From JAJZAM01 sp027391075 (GTDB taxonomy: Bacteria; Actinomycetota; Acidimicrobiia; Acidimicrobiales; Palsa-688), in assembly GCA_027391075.1 (NCBI GenBank), contig DAHYHI010000005.1, forward strand, positions 62,001 to 126,000: a DNA stretch of 64,000 nucleotides. The letters are read 5' to 3'. Positions 23,230 to 33,632 of the stretch are shown here, piece after piece. The notes beneath the pieces were generated by a model. The model did not search any database. It was not told where the DNA came from and worked only from the letters and a program-made list of their open reading frames with translations. Position 1 is the first letter of the stretch. Each line of letters begins with the position of its first letter. Position numbers and translations under genes: made by a program.

Positions 23230-24588
23230 GGGGGCTCTCAGAATCAGCGAGTTCTGACGTCGACTGATCGGAGAGCCCCCGTGGAGACTGATCCTACGCG
23301 CATGTGCGAGCTGCTGGTTGGACTGCCGGAGGTGAGGGTGCTGGCGGTGGAGGACCGCTGCGGTGAGCCGATACGAGTGCACGTCGAACAGGCCGGCGAA
23401 CGACCGGGTTGTCTCGGCTGCGGCGGAGCGGCGAAGGTGAAAGACCGCGACGTGGTGGAGTTGGTGGACCTGCCGGCATTCGGTCGACCGGCCAGGCTCA
23501 TGTGGCACAAGGTCCGCTGGTGCTGCCCTGATCCTGACTGCGAGATGTGCTCGTGGACCTGGGCAGACCCTCGCATCGCCGGCTCACGGGTGGCGATGAC
23601 AGACCGGGCGGGACGATGGGCGACTGAGCAGGTAGGCCGCTACGCCCGCGGCATCAACGAGATCGCCAAGGAGCTGGGATGTGACTGGCACACCGTCAAC
23701 GACGCCGTGATCGCGTATGGCACCGCCCTGGTCGACGATCCCGGTCGGATCGGCGCCGTGGAGGCGCTCGGCCTCGACGAAACACTCTTCGCGCGCTTGG
23801 GCCGCTTCCACCGCCAGCACTGGTCGACTTCCATCGTCGACGTCGCCGCCGGCCAGCTGCTCGACGTCGTCCCAGGTAGAGCAGGCAAAGCCACTGCGGA
23901 CTGGCTCGAAGCCCAGGGTCCGACATGGCGGGGCGGGGTGCGTTGGGCGACACTGGACCTTTCGGGCCCCTACAAGGCGGTACTGGATCTGATGCTGCCC
24001 GACGCCACCCAGATCGCCGACCCGTTTCATCTCGTGAAGTTGGCGAATTCCAAGCTTGATGAGACCCGGCGGCGAGTGCAGAGCAGACCCTCGGACACCG
24101 GGAACCCAAGTCCGATCCGCTCTACCGTTGTCGGCGGCTTCTCACCAAAGCCGACGAGCGCCTCGACGAGCATGGCCGGACCAAGCTGCTCGGCCTGCTC
24201 GACGCCGGCGACCCCGCCGGGGAGGTCCGCACCGCCTGGCACGCGAAGGAAGTCGTCAGGTCGATATATGACCACCACGATCCCGACCTGGCCGAGGAGT
24301 TCGTCGGGCGTCTCGGACACGATCTCCAAGACGCCTCCTGCCCGCCCGAGGTTCGCTGCCTTGGCCGGACACTTCTGCGCTGGAAGGACCAGATCGCCGC
24401 CTGGCACCGAGCCCATGTCACCCAAGGTCCCACCGAGGGGATCAACAACCTCATCAAGAGAGTCAAGCGAGCGGCGTTCGGGATGACCAGCTTCGTCAAC
24501 TTCAGGATCCGGGTCCTCCTCTACGCCGGCAAGCCCAACTGGGACCTGCTCCCCGCCGTCTCACCCCGCTGAAATCCGAAGAACCCCC
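23230..24588 (+). mobile_element. ISL3-family insertion sequence, about 1.36 kb, degenerate
   Basis: The ends are inferred from imperfect terminal inverted repeats: the left end begins GGGGGCTCTCAGAATCAGCG, and the right end, read inward, begins GGGGGTTCTTCGGATTTCAG. The transposase gene fills the interior. The eight bases left of the element (CGCGAGGC) and right of it (AAAGCTGG) do not match, so no target-site duplication is visible. Next to the left end, GGGGGCTCTC and GAGAGCCCCC at 23230-23239 and 23271-23280 can also form a hairpin just before the transposase start. Confidence 0.75.
23281..24572 (+). pseudogene. Frameshifted ISL3-family transposase
   Basis: The 5' part reads as an ISL3 transposase: an N-terminal zinc ribbon (Cys-Leu-Gly-Cys and Cys-Cys-x4-Cys-x2-Cys), a helix-turn-helix near residue 125-145, Gly-Leu-Asp-Glu-Thr with the first catalytic Asp, and Ile-Ala-Asp-Pro-Phe-His with the second. 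Near base 24081 the frame shifts. The rest of the domain, including Pro-Thr-Glu-Gly-Ile-Asn-Asn with the catalytic Glu, continues in another frame to the TGA at 24570-24572. Restoring one base near 24081 rejoins Val-Gln to Glu-Gln-Thr-Leu-Gly-His, as in intact relatives. The element is therefore probably unable to move on its own. Confidence 0.85.
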
Positions 24589-27264
24589 AAAGCTGGCAGC
24601 TGACCGCTCGGCATCATCGAGGAGAACGTCGCGTAGTGGCCCCGGAGCTTCGAGCACGCCAAGGGAGTGAGCGACGGGACCCCAGTACGCTCCTCCGCCA
24701 GCGAACCAGTTCAGCAGCGACTGTTGGCCGCGCCACGGGACCAGAAGCTCCTTCAAAGCGAGGCGTTCGGAGTCGGATCCGACCTGCGCTGCGACGTGCG
24801 CCAAGACGCTAAGGGTGAGAAGGCGGTTCGTGTCCATCGGTATCTTGGAGAACTGGTCGTCGGCGAAGGCCCGGTACGCCGGTAGCGTTCGCTCGGTGTC
24901 TCCTGCTTCGACGCAGCACAGGGCTAGGACAGCGCGATACGCGGGGATATGCGGGTTCTCGTCCGCTGCGGCTGCGAGGAGGTCGAGGACCTCGGAGGCC
25001 CGACCCTGGTACAAGCGGATGTCGACCAGGTTGACACCGAGGCACGCGATAGCTTCGGGATGGTTCGGTTGGAGCGCCAAGGCGTCGAATGCAAGACCTT
25101 CGGCTTCGTCGAGACTTCCATCTATTATTGCGTTCAGCGTCTGCCACGTTCGCGCCACCCATGACCAGTAGGGGTGCCCGAACTCGTTGGCGAGGTCAAG
25201 GAGCGCGCACAGCGCCAGTCGGGCGTCCCGACGTTGGCCACCCGCCAGGAGGTCCTCGTGGCGGGCGGCAAGAGCTGCCAGTGTGACGTCAGTCGGCCGG
25301 ACTTCGGAGGGCTGCGCGAGGATCTCGTCGAGGTCGGCGAGGCGGTCATCGAGGTCTTCCGGTCCCATCCGCAAAAGGCGTCGTGACAGCAAGGCTCCCG
25401 ACAGTGCAGGTCGATCGCTGCGCTTACGTGCGATCTCGACAGCTCGACGGGCGAACATGTTACGTTCGGTGACGTTGTCGGTGAGCAGGAGCGCCAGGGC
25501 CAGCTCGCTGAGCAACGGCACCAACAGATCGCCGTCGTCACCTTCGTCGAGGGCGGCCAAAGCCTCGCGAAGTAGGCAGGCTCGTTCGGCGTCAGGAAGT
25601 TCCACTGCGACACCGCGACCGCCGCCGCCGACGAATGCCAGCACTCCCTCGACCAAACGACGTCCGAGGCCTTCGCTACGAGCGATCTCGATCGCCGCCT
25701 TTAGAGCGTCCCTAGCCGCGTCGGTCTCCCCGAGCGCCCGCTGCGCTCGAGCCCGAAGCACGAGAGCGTCAGCGCTTTGATCGGGGCTTGCCGCGTGAAC
25801 AGCTGCTCGTCTGGCAAATTCCGACGCGGTAGCCCAGGCTCCCTGATCGAGAGCTGAGCGTCCCGCCGCGAGGGCGTAGTTAAAGGCGCGCTTGGCATCA
25901 CCGGGACCCGAGTTACTGAAGTGGTGGGCCAGCACGTCAGCCGGAATACCGGCCAACGCTTCGAGTTCCTCTCCGATGCTGTGGTGCAACCACCTTCGCC
26001 GTATTGCCGACAAGGACTCATAGATAGCGTCCCTGACTAGCGAGTGCACGAAGCGGAGCCCTCCAGGTCCGCTCTCCTCGACAAAACGCTCCCGTAGCAA
26101 AGGGTCGCAGACACCGACGGGAGCGGCGTCGCCTAGGCTCGCGCACGCCCGAAGGAGGTCGAAGTCGATGTCTACACCGATCGCTGATACGAGATTGAGG
26201 ACCTCGACGGCACTAGCGTCGAGTGAGTCACGGCGCCGCTCGATCCAGGTCCGAAGCGTCGCCGGTATACGCTCCGGGTCGAAAGGAGCGTCCGCATCGA
26301 AACCTGCTGTCGCTATAAGCTCCGTGGCGAAGAAGGCGTTTCCACCCGTTCGGCGGCGCACAATCTCCGCCACGGTCTCTCCGTCGCTCACCCAAGGAGC
26401 CTTGTCGGCGATCATGCGGCTGAGGTCGGCTGCGTCCAGGCCGTCCAAGTAAAGGGATCGGGCGTTGGAGGTGCGCTGCCAATCGGCGAGAGTGCTCGCT
26501 ACTCCGCCTGAGGGAGGCCGAGTTGTTACGATCAGAAGCAGGGGCCGCCGGGCGAGCACGCTCAGGAGGTGACCGAGCAGTGCCAGCGTGTCGTCGGAGG
26601 CCCACTGAACGTCGTCGACGACCCACACCGTTGGCAAGCGGACTATCTCCTCGAACACCGATCCGACCGCCTGGAACAGACGGCTTCGGCCGTCCTCGCC
26701 GGGCGATGAGATCGAGGTCCGGGCGGCAAATCTTTGTACGAGCTCGGGGAGTATTAGCGCCAAAGCACCAGCCTGGTGCTCTAGTCGGTCGAGGAGCGCA
26801 GGGTTGTGCTTGAGCACGTCACTGAGGACCTCGACGATAGGCTGATAGGGCAAGCCGATCGTGCTGCAGTGCGCCATCAACACCGTCCCACCCTGCTTGC
26901 GTGCGCCTGCAGCGGCTTCGATCGCCAACCTGGTCTTACCGACGCCCGCGTCGCCTTGGATGACCACGACGCGATGGCTGGCGGTCGTAACGACGTCGTG
27001 CCACATGTCCTGTATTGCTGCCATCTCAGCTGACCGCCCGACGAAACGCGGGCGTCCGGCGAGCGCGGCGTCGAGCGTGAAATCGGCTATCGGTCCGGCC
27101 CGAGCGACCACGGGGTTGTCCATCAACGTCGAGTCGTCAGCGAGGATAAGCGCCTCCAACGCGCGTAGATCATGTCCCGGATCGAGCCCGACACGATCGG
27201 CGAGCACGTCCCTCGCCCGAGCGAAGCCTTGCAGGGCGTCGCGGCGCTGGCCATCCCGATACAA
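24502..27264 (-). pseudogene. AfsR/SARP-type regulator, 3' part (end of BTAD, ATPase and TPR region), truncated by the insertion element
   Basis: This part continues in the same frame as the 5' piece after a TAG codon. It opens with the end of a BTAD domain (Tyr-Arg-Asp-Gly-Gln-Arg-Arg). A P-loop ATPase follows, with Gly-Asp-Ala-Gly-Val-Gly-Lys-Thr at about 104-111 and Val-Val-Asp-Asp-Val-Gln-Trp as Walker B, and then about 450 residues of TPR-like helical repeats. A TTG at 27264 could restart translation. The native sequence ends at base 24589, where the insertion element begins; the last 29 codons are read from the element. The native C-terminus is not found on the other side of the element. 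Confidence 0.8.
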
Positions 27265-27273
27265 AGCGAGAGC

Positions 27274-27855
27274 CTAGAGCCACCACCGCCGCTCGCGAAA
27301 CGGCGCCTCGACGACCAGCCGGTCGACCCAGGAAACCGCAGCGCGCCCGTCACCGGCTTCGATCAAAGCTACCGCCAGGTCCTCGTCGGCCTGCAAAAGC
27401 AACTCGGCGTGCTCCGCCCTTCGAGCCCGAACCGGCCCTGAGTCGGCAAGGTCCAAGAACATTCCTCCTCGCAGCGACTCCAAGGCCTCCGAGAGGAACC
27501 GAGCCCGCTCGGCCGGGTCGAGTACCGCAGCCGCAGCTGACCGCACCTGCGCCAGTGCGTTACGGTCGGAGAGCACGCCGCTACCAAGCAGATATCCATC
27601 TGTGCTCGTGCCGACGACGTCGTGTCCGAGCGTGGCGCGGATCCGAGCTACGTGGTTTTGGATCGCCTTGCGCGCAGTCGGCGGCGGATCCTTCCAAAGA
27701 AGCCCGGCCAGCTGGGCAACCGGCACCGGCTCAGGTGCGAAGAATGCGAGGGCTGACATCAAAGTCCGCTCCTGGGGTCGCAGCGCCCTTAGCTCCCATT
27801 GGACCCAAGCATGCAATCCGCCGAACACCGACAACCGCGCCTTGGCCGGCTCCAT
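27274..27855 (-). pseudogene. AfsR/SARP-type regulator, 5' part (winged helix and most of BTAD), ended by in-frame TAG
   Basis: 193 residues: an OmpR/PhoB-type winged-helix DNA-binding domain (about 1-95) and most of a bacterial transcriptional activator domain. The TAG at 27274-27276 falls inside the conserved helix that normally reads Arg-Glu-Arg-x-Trp-x-x-Leu-x-x-Leu-Ala-Leu-Tyr-Arg. The spacing on both sides is exactly that of an intact BTAD, so this is a single in-frame nonsense codon, not a frameshift. A truncated protein of DNA-binding plus partial BTAD could still be made. It is divergent from the ferrochelatase gene. Confidence 0.8.
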
Positions 27856-27972
27856 GCCAAGACGTTAGCGCCCTTTTCAATGCCCGACCCCTGCCACTGG
27901 GCTAACTGCGGCTGGGCGCAAGTTAGGCGTCGACAGCGGGTCGCATCCAGCTACAGTGAATATCGCTCCCAT

Positions 27973-28944
27973 ATGGTTCCTGACGCGATTCTCCTACAGT
28001 CTTTCGGCGGCCCGGAGGGTCCCGCCGACCTGGACGCCTTCCTGGCGAACGTGCTTCGGGGACGGCGCATCCCGCCGGGCCGACTTGAGAAGGTCAAGGA
28101 GCAGTACATGCTCCTTGGTGGACGAAGCCCTCTCAATGGACTTAACCGCGAGCTCGCAGCCGCTATCGAGGCGCTGTACGCGCAGCGTGGCGAGCGAATC
28201 CCCGTCTATGTGGGCAACCGTAACTGGCACCCCTATCTCGCCGACACGCTGAGGCGGATGGTGGCCGCCGGAGTGGAGCGAGCAGCTGTCGTGACCACGT
28301 CTGCTTACTCCTCCTACAGCGGCTGCCGCCAGTACCTAGAAGAGCTCCGGTTGGCCACGAAGGAGGTTGGCAGCAAGACCCCCGGCCTGTTTCGAGTCGG
28401 CCCCTACTTCGATCAGGATGGGTTCCTCCAGCCCCTAGCCGACGGCCTCGGGGAGGTCTACCGCCACGTCCCAGCTGCAACGCCCGTGCTCATGTCCGCG
28501 CACAGCATTCCCGAGTCCATGGCGGCCTCCTGCGAATACGAGAACCAACTTCGCTACGTCGCAGCGGCCGTGGCAGCCAGAGTAGGAATCGACGCGTCGC
28601 TCGTCCACGTCGTCTACCAGAGCAGGTCAGGGTCGCCCTCGCAACCCTGGTTGGGGCCCGACATCATCGACGTCTTGGACCGCCTCGCTGGGGCCTGCGA
28701 CGCTGTCGTCGTCGCCCCCATAGGATTCGTATCCGATCACATGGAGGTCGTCTACGATATCGACGTCGCCGCAGCCCAACACGCCGAGACCGTCGGCCTG
28801 AAACTGGTCCGTTCGGCCACCTCCGGGCCTGATCCTCGCTTCGCGGCGATGCTCGTCGGCTTGGTGGACGCCCTAGAGCCCCACGTCGCCAAGCGGAACT
28901 GGTGCTTCGAAGGTTGCTGTACCAGCCCAACGACAGGACCGTAG
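27973..28944 (+). CDS. cpfC: Ferrochelatase (coproporphyrin type likely) with C-terminal cysteines
   Basis: 323 residues. It inserts ferrous iron into the porphyrin ring, which in actinobacteria is normally coproporphyrin III. Family motifs include Leu-Leu-Gln-Ser-Phe-Gly-Gly-Pro at the N-terminus, Thr-Ser-Ala-Tyr-Ser-Ser-Tyr-Ser-Gly-Cys near 109-118, Ser-Ala-His-Ser-Ile-Pro, and Pro-Ile-Gly-Phe-Val-Ser-Asp-His-Met-Glu-Val near the metal site. Cys118 together with Cys311, Cys315 and Cys316 could hold a [2Fe-2S] cluster, as in mycobacterial ferrochelatase, although the C-terminal spacing is tighter. The ATG at 27973 gives the standard N-terminus. Confidence 0.92.
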   Translation: MVPDAILLQSFGGPEGPADLDAFLANVLRGRRIPPGRLEKVKEQYMLLGGRSPLNGLNRELAAAIEALYAQRGERIPVYVGNRNWHPYLADTLRRMVAAGVERAAVVTTSAYSSYSGCRQYLEELRLATKEVGSKTPGLFRVGPYFDQDGFLQPLADGLGEVYRHVPAATPVLMSAHSIPESMAASCEYENQLRYVAAAVAARVGIDASLVHVVYQSRSGSPSQPWLGPDIIDVLDRLAGACDAVVVAPIGFVSDHMEVVYDIDVAAAQHAETVGLKLVRSATSGPDPRFAAMLVGLVDALEPHVAKRNWCFEGCCTSPTTGP

Positions 28945-28953
28945 CGGCTCGGC

Positions 28954-28959
28954 TAGATT
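28954..28959 (+). promoter_or_regulatory. Putative -10 box TAGATT of a leaderless message
   Basis: TAGATT lies seven bases before the GTG at 28967 and only ten bases after the ferrochelatase stop; no ribosome site intervenes. It would give an internal leaderless promoter for the acyl-CoA dehydrogenase gene. Confidence 0.45.
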
Positions 28960-28966
28960 CTCCGAC

Positions 28967-30151
28967 GTGGACGAAGACGGGGACCTCGTAGCCCTTGAGG
29001 ATAAGGTCGCTGCCGAGCTCGACGGCCTTCTGGAGCACAGGAACCCGGACTCGCCGCTGGCGGTCCTCGGAGCCGGTCTTGACGATCTGGATGCTGGCCG
29101 TAACTATCTGGCCACCCTCGCCCAAGGCGGCTATATCACTCCGACATGGCCGGAGATCTACGGGGGAATGGGTCTCGACGCGGAGTCAGCCGGCGTCGTA
29201 CGGACGGTGCTCGCACGCTACGAAGCCCCTGACCTTTACCCGTGGATGGTCGGGATCGACCTTGTCGGCCCTACGATCCTCGCGCACGGAACGGACGAGC
29301 AGAAAAGCCGCTGGCTGCCAGCAATCCGCAGCGGCGGGGAGATCTGGTGCCAGCTGTTCTCTGAACCCGACGCCGGTTCGGACCTCGCCGGCCTCTCTGC
29401 TCGGGCCCGTCGAGACGGGCAGGGGTGGCGGATCACCGGCTCGAAGGTCTGGACGTCGCGCGCCCACTACTCCAAGTGGGGGCTGCTCCTGGCTCGCTTC
29501 GACACCTCCCTTCCTAAGCACAAAGGGATCGTGGCCTTCGGGTTGGACATGGCGTCTCCCGGAGTGACCGTGAAACCCCTCGTGCAGATGAACAAAGACG
29601 CCCATTTCAACGAGGTCTTCCTCGACGACGTCTGGGTCCCCGACTCGGATCGAATCGACGAGCCCGGACGCGGATGGTCGGTCGCTCTCACCTGCTTGAG
29701 CTTCGAGAGGGGCTCGCTGGGCGGTGGTCTGGGAGTACACCGCGACCAACTGTTACGGCTCGCCGGGATGCTCCCCCATTCGCACGAAGTACTACGAGAT
29801 AAGTTGGTAAAGAATTATATCGGCTATGAGGCTATCAGGTTTAACGAAGAGCGCTTGAAGGCTGCTGCTTTGGCCGGTAGGACGCCAGGCCCGGAAGGAT
29901 CTGGATCTAAACTGCGGGGCACAGCGCTGGTCAAGTCTCTCTCCGACCTGGCGATGACAGTCGAGGGCGGGGCCGCCACTGCCTACCCTGATGGCCCCGA
30001 CGAGTGGGTGAACATGTTCCTCGTCAGCCCGTCCTTGTCGATTAGGGGTGGCACCGACGAGATCCAGCGCAACATCCTCGGCGAACGGGTCCTTGGGCTG
30101 CCCGCCGAGCCCAGAGTGGACAAGTCCAAGCCGTTCGCCGACAGCCCTTGA
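28967..30151 (+). CDS. Acyl-CoA dehydrogenase
   Basis: 394 residues, a FAD flavoenzyme oxidising an acyl-CoA to the enoyl-CoA with transfer of electrons to ETF. Seen are the Gln-Leu-Phe-Ser-Glu-Pro-Asp-Ala-Gly-Ser-Asp-Leu-Ala substrate/FAD motif, Lys-Val-Trp-Thr-Ser, Phe-Asn-Glu-Val-Phe-Leu-Asp-Asp-Val, and the C-terminal Gly-Gly-Thr-Asp-Glu-Ile-Gln-Arg-Asn-Ile. A second family member is at 36371. The last third contains a patch with A/T-rich codons (about 29800-29850). Chain-length preference cannot be told. Confidence 0.9.
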   Translation: MDEDGDLVALEDKVAAELDGLLEHRNPDSPLAVLGAGLDDLDAGRNYLATLAQGGYITPTWPEIYGGMGLDAESAGVVRTVLARYEAPDLYPWMVGIDLVGPTILAHGTDEQKSRWLPAIRSGGEIWCQLFSEPDAGSDLAGLSARARRDGQGWRITGSKVWTSRAHYSKWGLLLARFDTSLPKHKGIVAFGLDMASPGVTVKPLVQMNKDAHFNEVFLDDVWVPDSDRIDEPGRGWSVALTCLSFERGSLGGGLGVHRDQLLRLAGMLPHSHEVLRDKLVKNYIGYEAIRFNEERLKAAALAGRTPGPEGSGSKLRGTALVKSLSDLAMTVEGGAATAYPDGPDEWVNMFLVSPSLSIRGGTDEIQRNILGERVLGLPAEPRVDKSKPFADSP

Positions 30152-30163
30152 ACGCCACCGAAC

Positions 30164-30871
30164 CTACGAGGTGCTTATACGCCGAAAGCCCTCGACGAGC
30201 GTGCCCTCGCTCTTTCCGGCGGCCCTGGCCTGCTCAGAAGCCCACCCCCTAAGCCTCTCCTCGAGGCGCCCGTCAGCGTCGGTTAGTTGACTTACGTGAG
30301 CTCTAAGAGCGGAAAGTTTTGCCTGAAAGCTAGCCGTGATATCGACGAAGGTGTCCGGCTTGTCGGATCCCATCAGCCACACCTCCTCGACCGTGTGGGC
30401 GTCAAGTCCCTGGGCCGCGAGCTCGGGGTGGGCGAACTGGTTCCGGGCGTCGGGGTACACCGCCGACAGCGCTGCCTCTCCGGCCGCTAGATGGTCTGGG
30501 TGGCTGGCGTAGATCCGCTCGTAGTTCCGTTCGGGCGACTGGCAGACGACCCGCGCGGGCTTTACCTGTCGTATCACCCGCGACAGGTCCCTACGCAGTT
30601 CGATCGAAGGGGTCAAGCGCCCGTCGGGATATCCGAGAAATATGACGTCTTTCACTCCGAGCGCCTCGCCAGCGGCTACCTGCTCCGCCCGGCGGATGGG
30701 ACCTATCTGCCTGCGAGGAACGTCGGGGTCAAAGCCGCCCGCGTCGCCGTCGGTGACCACGCAGTATGTCACCTTGACTCCTGCGGCAGCCCACTTGGCA
30801 ACGGTGCCTCCGGCCCCGAAGTCGACGTCGTCTGGATGGGCTGTGATCACTAGTACAGTGTTTTTGTCCAC
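30164..30871 (-). CDS. PIG-L / LmbE family deacetylase (MshB-like)
   Basis: 235 residues from GTG 30871. The zinc site motifs Ala-His-Pro-Asp-Asp near residues 12-16 and Ser-His-Pro-Asp-His near 130 define the PIG-L deacetylase family, which removes acetyl groups from GlcNAc conjugates. In actinobacteria relatives include MshB of mycothiol synthesis and Mca. No other mycothiol gene is nearby, so the substrate is left open. It diverges from the SAH hydrolase gene, and the region between has a weak inverted repeat GCCGTGG / CCACGGC. Confidence 0.85.
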   Translation of the reverse strand: MDKNTVLVITAHPDDVDFGAGGTVAKWAAAGVKVTYCVVTDGDAGGFDPDVPRRQIGPIRRAEQVAAGEALGVKDVIFLGYPDGRLTPSIELRRDLSRVIRQVKPARVVCQSPERNYERIYASHPDHLAAGEAALSAVYPDARNQFAHPELAAQGLDAHTVEEVWLMGSDKPDTFVDITASFQAKLSALRAHVSQLTDADGRLEERLRGWASEQARAAGKSEGTLVEGFRRISTS

Positions 30872-30967
30872 GGCCGTGGAACCTACCTCAAGACGATGCT
30901 CGGGACGTAACGGCCACGGCTGCGTAGCATGGCTGCTGCCAATACGAGACCTCACAGGAGACAGCAA

Positions 30968-32392
<1,425 letters not shown>

Positions 32393-32405
32393 GATTCACG
32401 GCTTG

Positions 32406-32445
32406 TTGGCCTCCCGGACCGCCTAGCAGGCCCCCGGGAGGCCAA
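32406..32445 (+). terminator. Strong hairpin terminator after ahcY
   Basis: Perfect 12-bp arms TTGGCCTCCCGG and CCGGGAGGCCAA with a 16-base loop, beginning 14 bases after the ahcY stop. No T-tract. Confidence 0.8.
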
Positions 32446-32459
32446 GTAGGCTCACTGCG

Positions 32460-32525
32460 ATGAGAACGTCGCTTCTGCGCCCGAAGGCCGCCCGCGGATC
32501 ACAGCTGGTGATAGCACCGAAGTGA
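32460..32525 (+). CDS. Possible 21-codon leader ORF coupled to the small membrane protein
   Basis: ATG at 32460 is seven bases behind TAGGCT, the leaderless spacing. The 21-codon frame ends with a TGA that overlaps the GTG of the next small gene (GTGA). The peptide is basic with no recognised motif. It may be a translational leader or may be spurious. Confidence 0.25.
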   Translation: MRTSLLRPKAARGSQLVIAPK

Positions 32526-32689
32526 CGTTGGTCTACTCAGCCGGCGCTCTGCTGGTGGTCGCGCAACTGCTAGGCATCTACGCCCTTGTGAGCCGGAAAG
32601 CCGATTTGCTGTTCGCCGTTTTAGTATCGGTGGCGTTGGTCATCGCGATAGGAATCGGCGGATACGGCCTCTACCACCAGATCCGCTGA
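32522..32689 (+). CDS. Small two-segment membrane protein (55 aa)
   Basis: 55 residues from GTG 32522 with two clear hydrophobic segments (about 4-22 and 29-50) joined by a basic turn (Ser-Arg-Lys-Ala-Asp). Hairpin-like small membrane proteins of this type often bind larger membrane complexes, but no partner can be named. It may be translated through coupling to the upstream 21-codon frame. It ends 31 bases before the convergent crotonase stop. Confidence 0.5.
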   Translation: MTLVYSAGALLVVAQLLGIYALVSRKADLLFAVLVSVALVIAIGIGGYGLYHQIR

Positions 32690-32720
32690 GATCCCCTTAG
32701 CACTTGGCGCCTTGGAGAGC

Positions 32721-33500
32721 TCAGCGGCCGTTGAAGACTGGCTCCCGACGTTCAAGACTAGCTGCGCTACCCTCGGCGAAGTCCTCGGTAACTCTGAGGG
32801 AGACCTGCTCTGAGTCCTCCCTCGCAAGTACGGCTTCCACCTTGTCGGCGAGATCCGAGCGCATGGTCACCTTTATAGACCGCACCGCGAGGGGGGCCGA
32901 TCTCGCTATTGCTCCGGCGAGATCCCTGGCTGCGTCAATCAAGCCGTCGGCGGGTACGAGCCTGTCACACAGCCCTAGCTCCATAGCCTGCTCGCCTGTA
33001 ACCCGCAGCCCGGTGTAGAGCATCTCCAGTGCGGCCTGCTGGCCGACTATCGCCGGCAGCGAGGCGCTCAAACCGAAGCCCTGGTGGAACCCGAGGCGGG
33101 CGAAGTTCGCGACGAAGCGGGCCTCCTTGCACGCGACCCGAAAGTCCGCCGAGCAAGCCAGTCCCAAGCCCCCGCCAACTGCGGCTCCTTGCACGGCGGC
33201 GACGACGGGCAGCTTGGACCTAAATAGTCTGAGCGCCTCCCTGTATAGAGCGCTCGCTCCTTCTTCGGGAAGAGCCTCGGCATCGCTTTGGCCGTGGAAG
33301 TCGGCGCCCGCACAAAAGTGCTTTCCTTCCGAGCACAACACGATGGCCCTGCACGATCCCTCGGCCAGCTCGTCGTAGGCGTCCGCGATTGCCCTGATCA
33401 GAGTAGCGTCGAAGAAATTGTTGGGAGGACGGCATATCCTGACCTCGCCGACGTAGTCGTCACCCACCGTCACTTGCACGTCCCGGTTGCGGTCTTGCAT
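32721..33500 (-). CDS. Crotonase family protein lacking hydratase glutamates
   Basis: 259 residues, start ATG with GGAAGG eight bases upstream. The crotonase fold motifs His-Phe-Cys-Ala-Gly-Ala-Asp and Val-Gly-Gly-Gly-Leu-Gly-Leu are present. The two catalytic Glu positions of enoyl-CoA hydratase are occupied by Gly113 and, in the Asn-Phe-Ala-Arg-Leu-Gly segment, by Ala134. Hydratase activity is therefore unlikely; an isomerase, thioesterase or other CoA-ester role is possible. Stand-alone gene between the small membrane gene and the Rpf-like gene. Confidence 0.85.
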   Translation of the reverse strand: MQDRNRDVQVTVGDDYVGEVRICRPPNNFFDATLIRAIADAYDELAEGSCRAIVLCSEGKHFCAGADFHGQSDAEALPEEGASALYREALRLFRSKLPVVAAVQGAAVGGGLGLACSADFRVACKEARFVANFARLGFHQGFGLSASLPAIVGQQAALEMLYTGLRVTGEQAMELGLCDRLVPADGLIDAARDLAGAIARSAPLAVRSIKVTMRSDLADKVEAVLAREDSEQVSLRVTEDFAEGSAASLERREPVFNGR

Positions 33501-33632
33501 TATCAGATCCTTCCGTCAGGGGTGAAGCTGCGCGTTTTTTTGCTTTTGTGGTGCAAAGAATTGGGTCGGCTTGGTGGAGGGCCCGGTTGGGGCGGTATCA
33601 TCGTTTCCATCTCACCACGTTTCCCCGTACTG

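Noticed and set aside
24075..24090. Programmed frameshift in the transposase
   Set aside because: There is no slippery heptamer or following pseudoknot, and ISL3-family transposases are normally made from one frame.
23222..24596. 8-bp target-site duplication around the insertion element
   Set aside because: The flanking octamers CGCGAGGC and AAAGCTGG do not match at the ends defined here.
27274..27276. TAG in the regulator read as pyrrolysine or programmed readthrough
   Set aside because: The position is a structural Leu in BTAD domains, and neither pyrrolysine genes nor a stimulatory structure were seen; a nonsense mutation is simpler.
30872..30967. Possible SAH riboswitch before ahcY
   Set aside because: The leader is short and lacks the known conserved core; only a weak inverted repeat is present.
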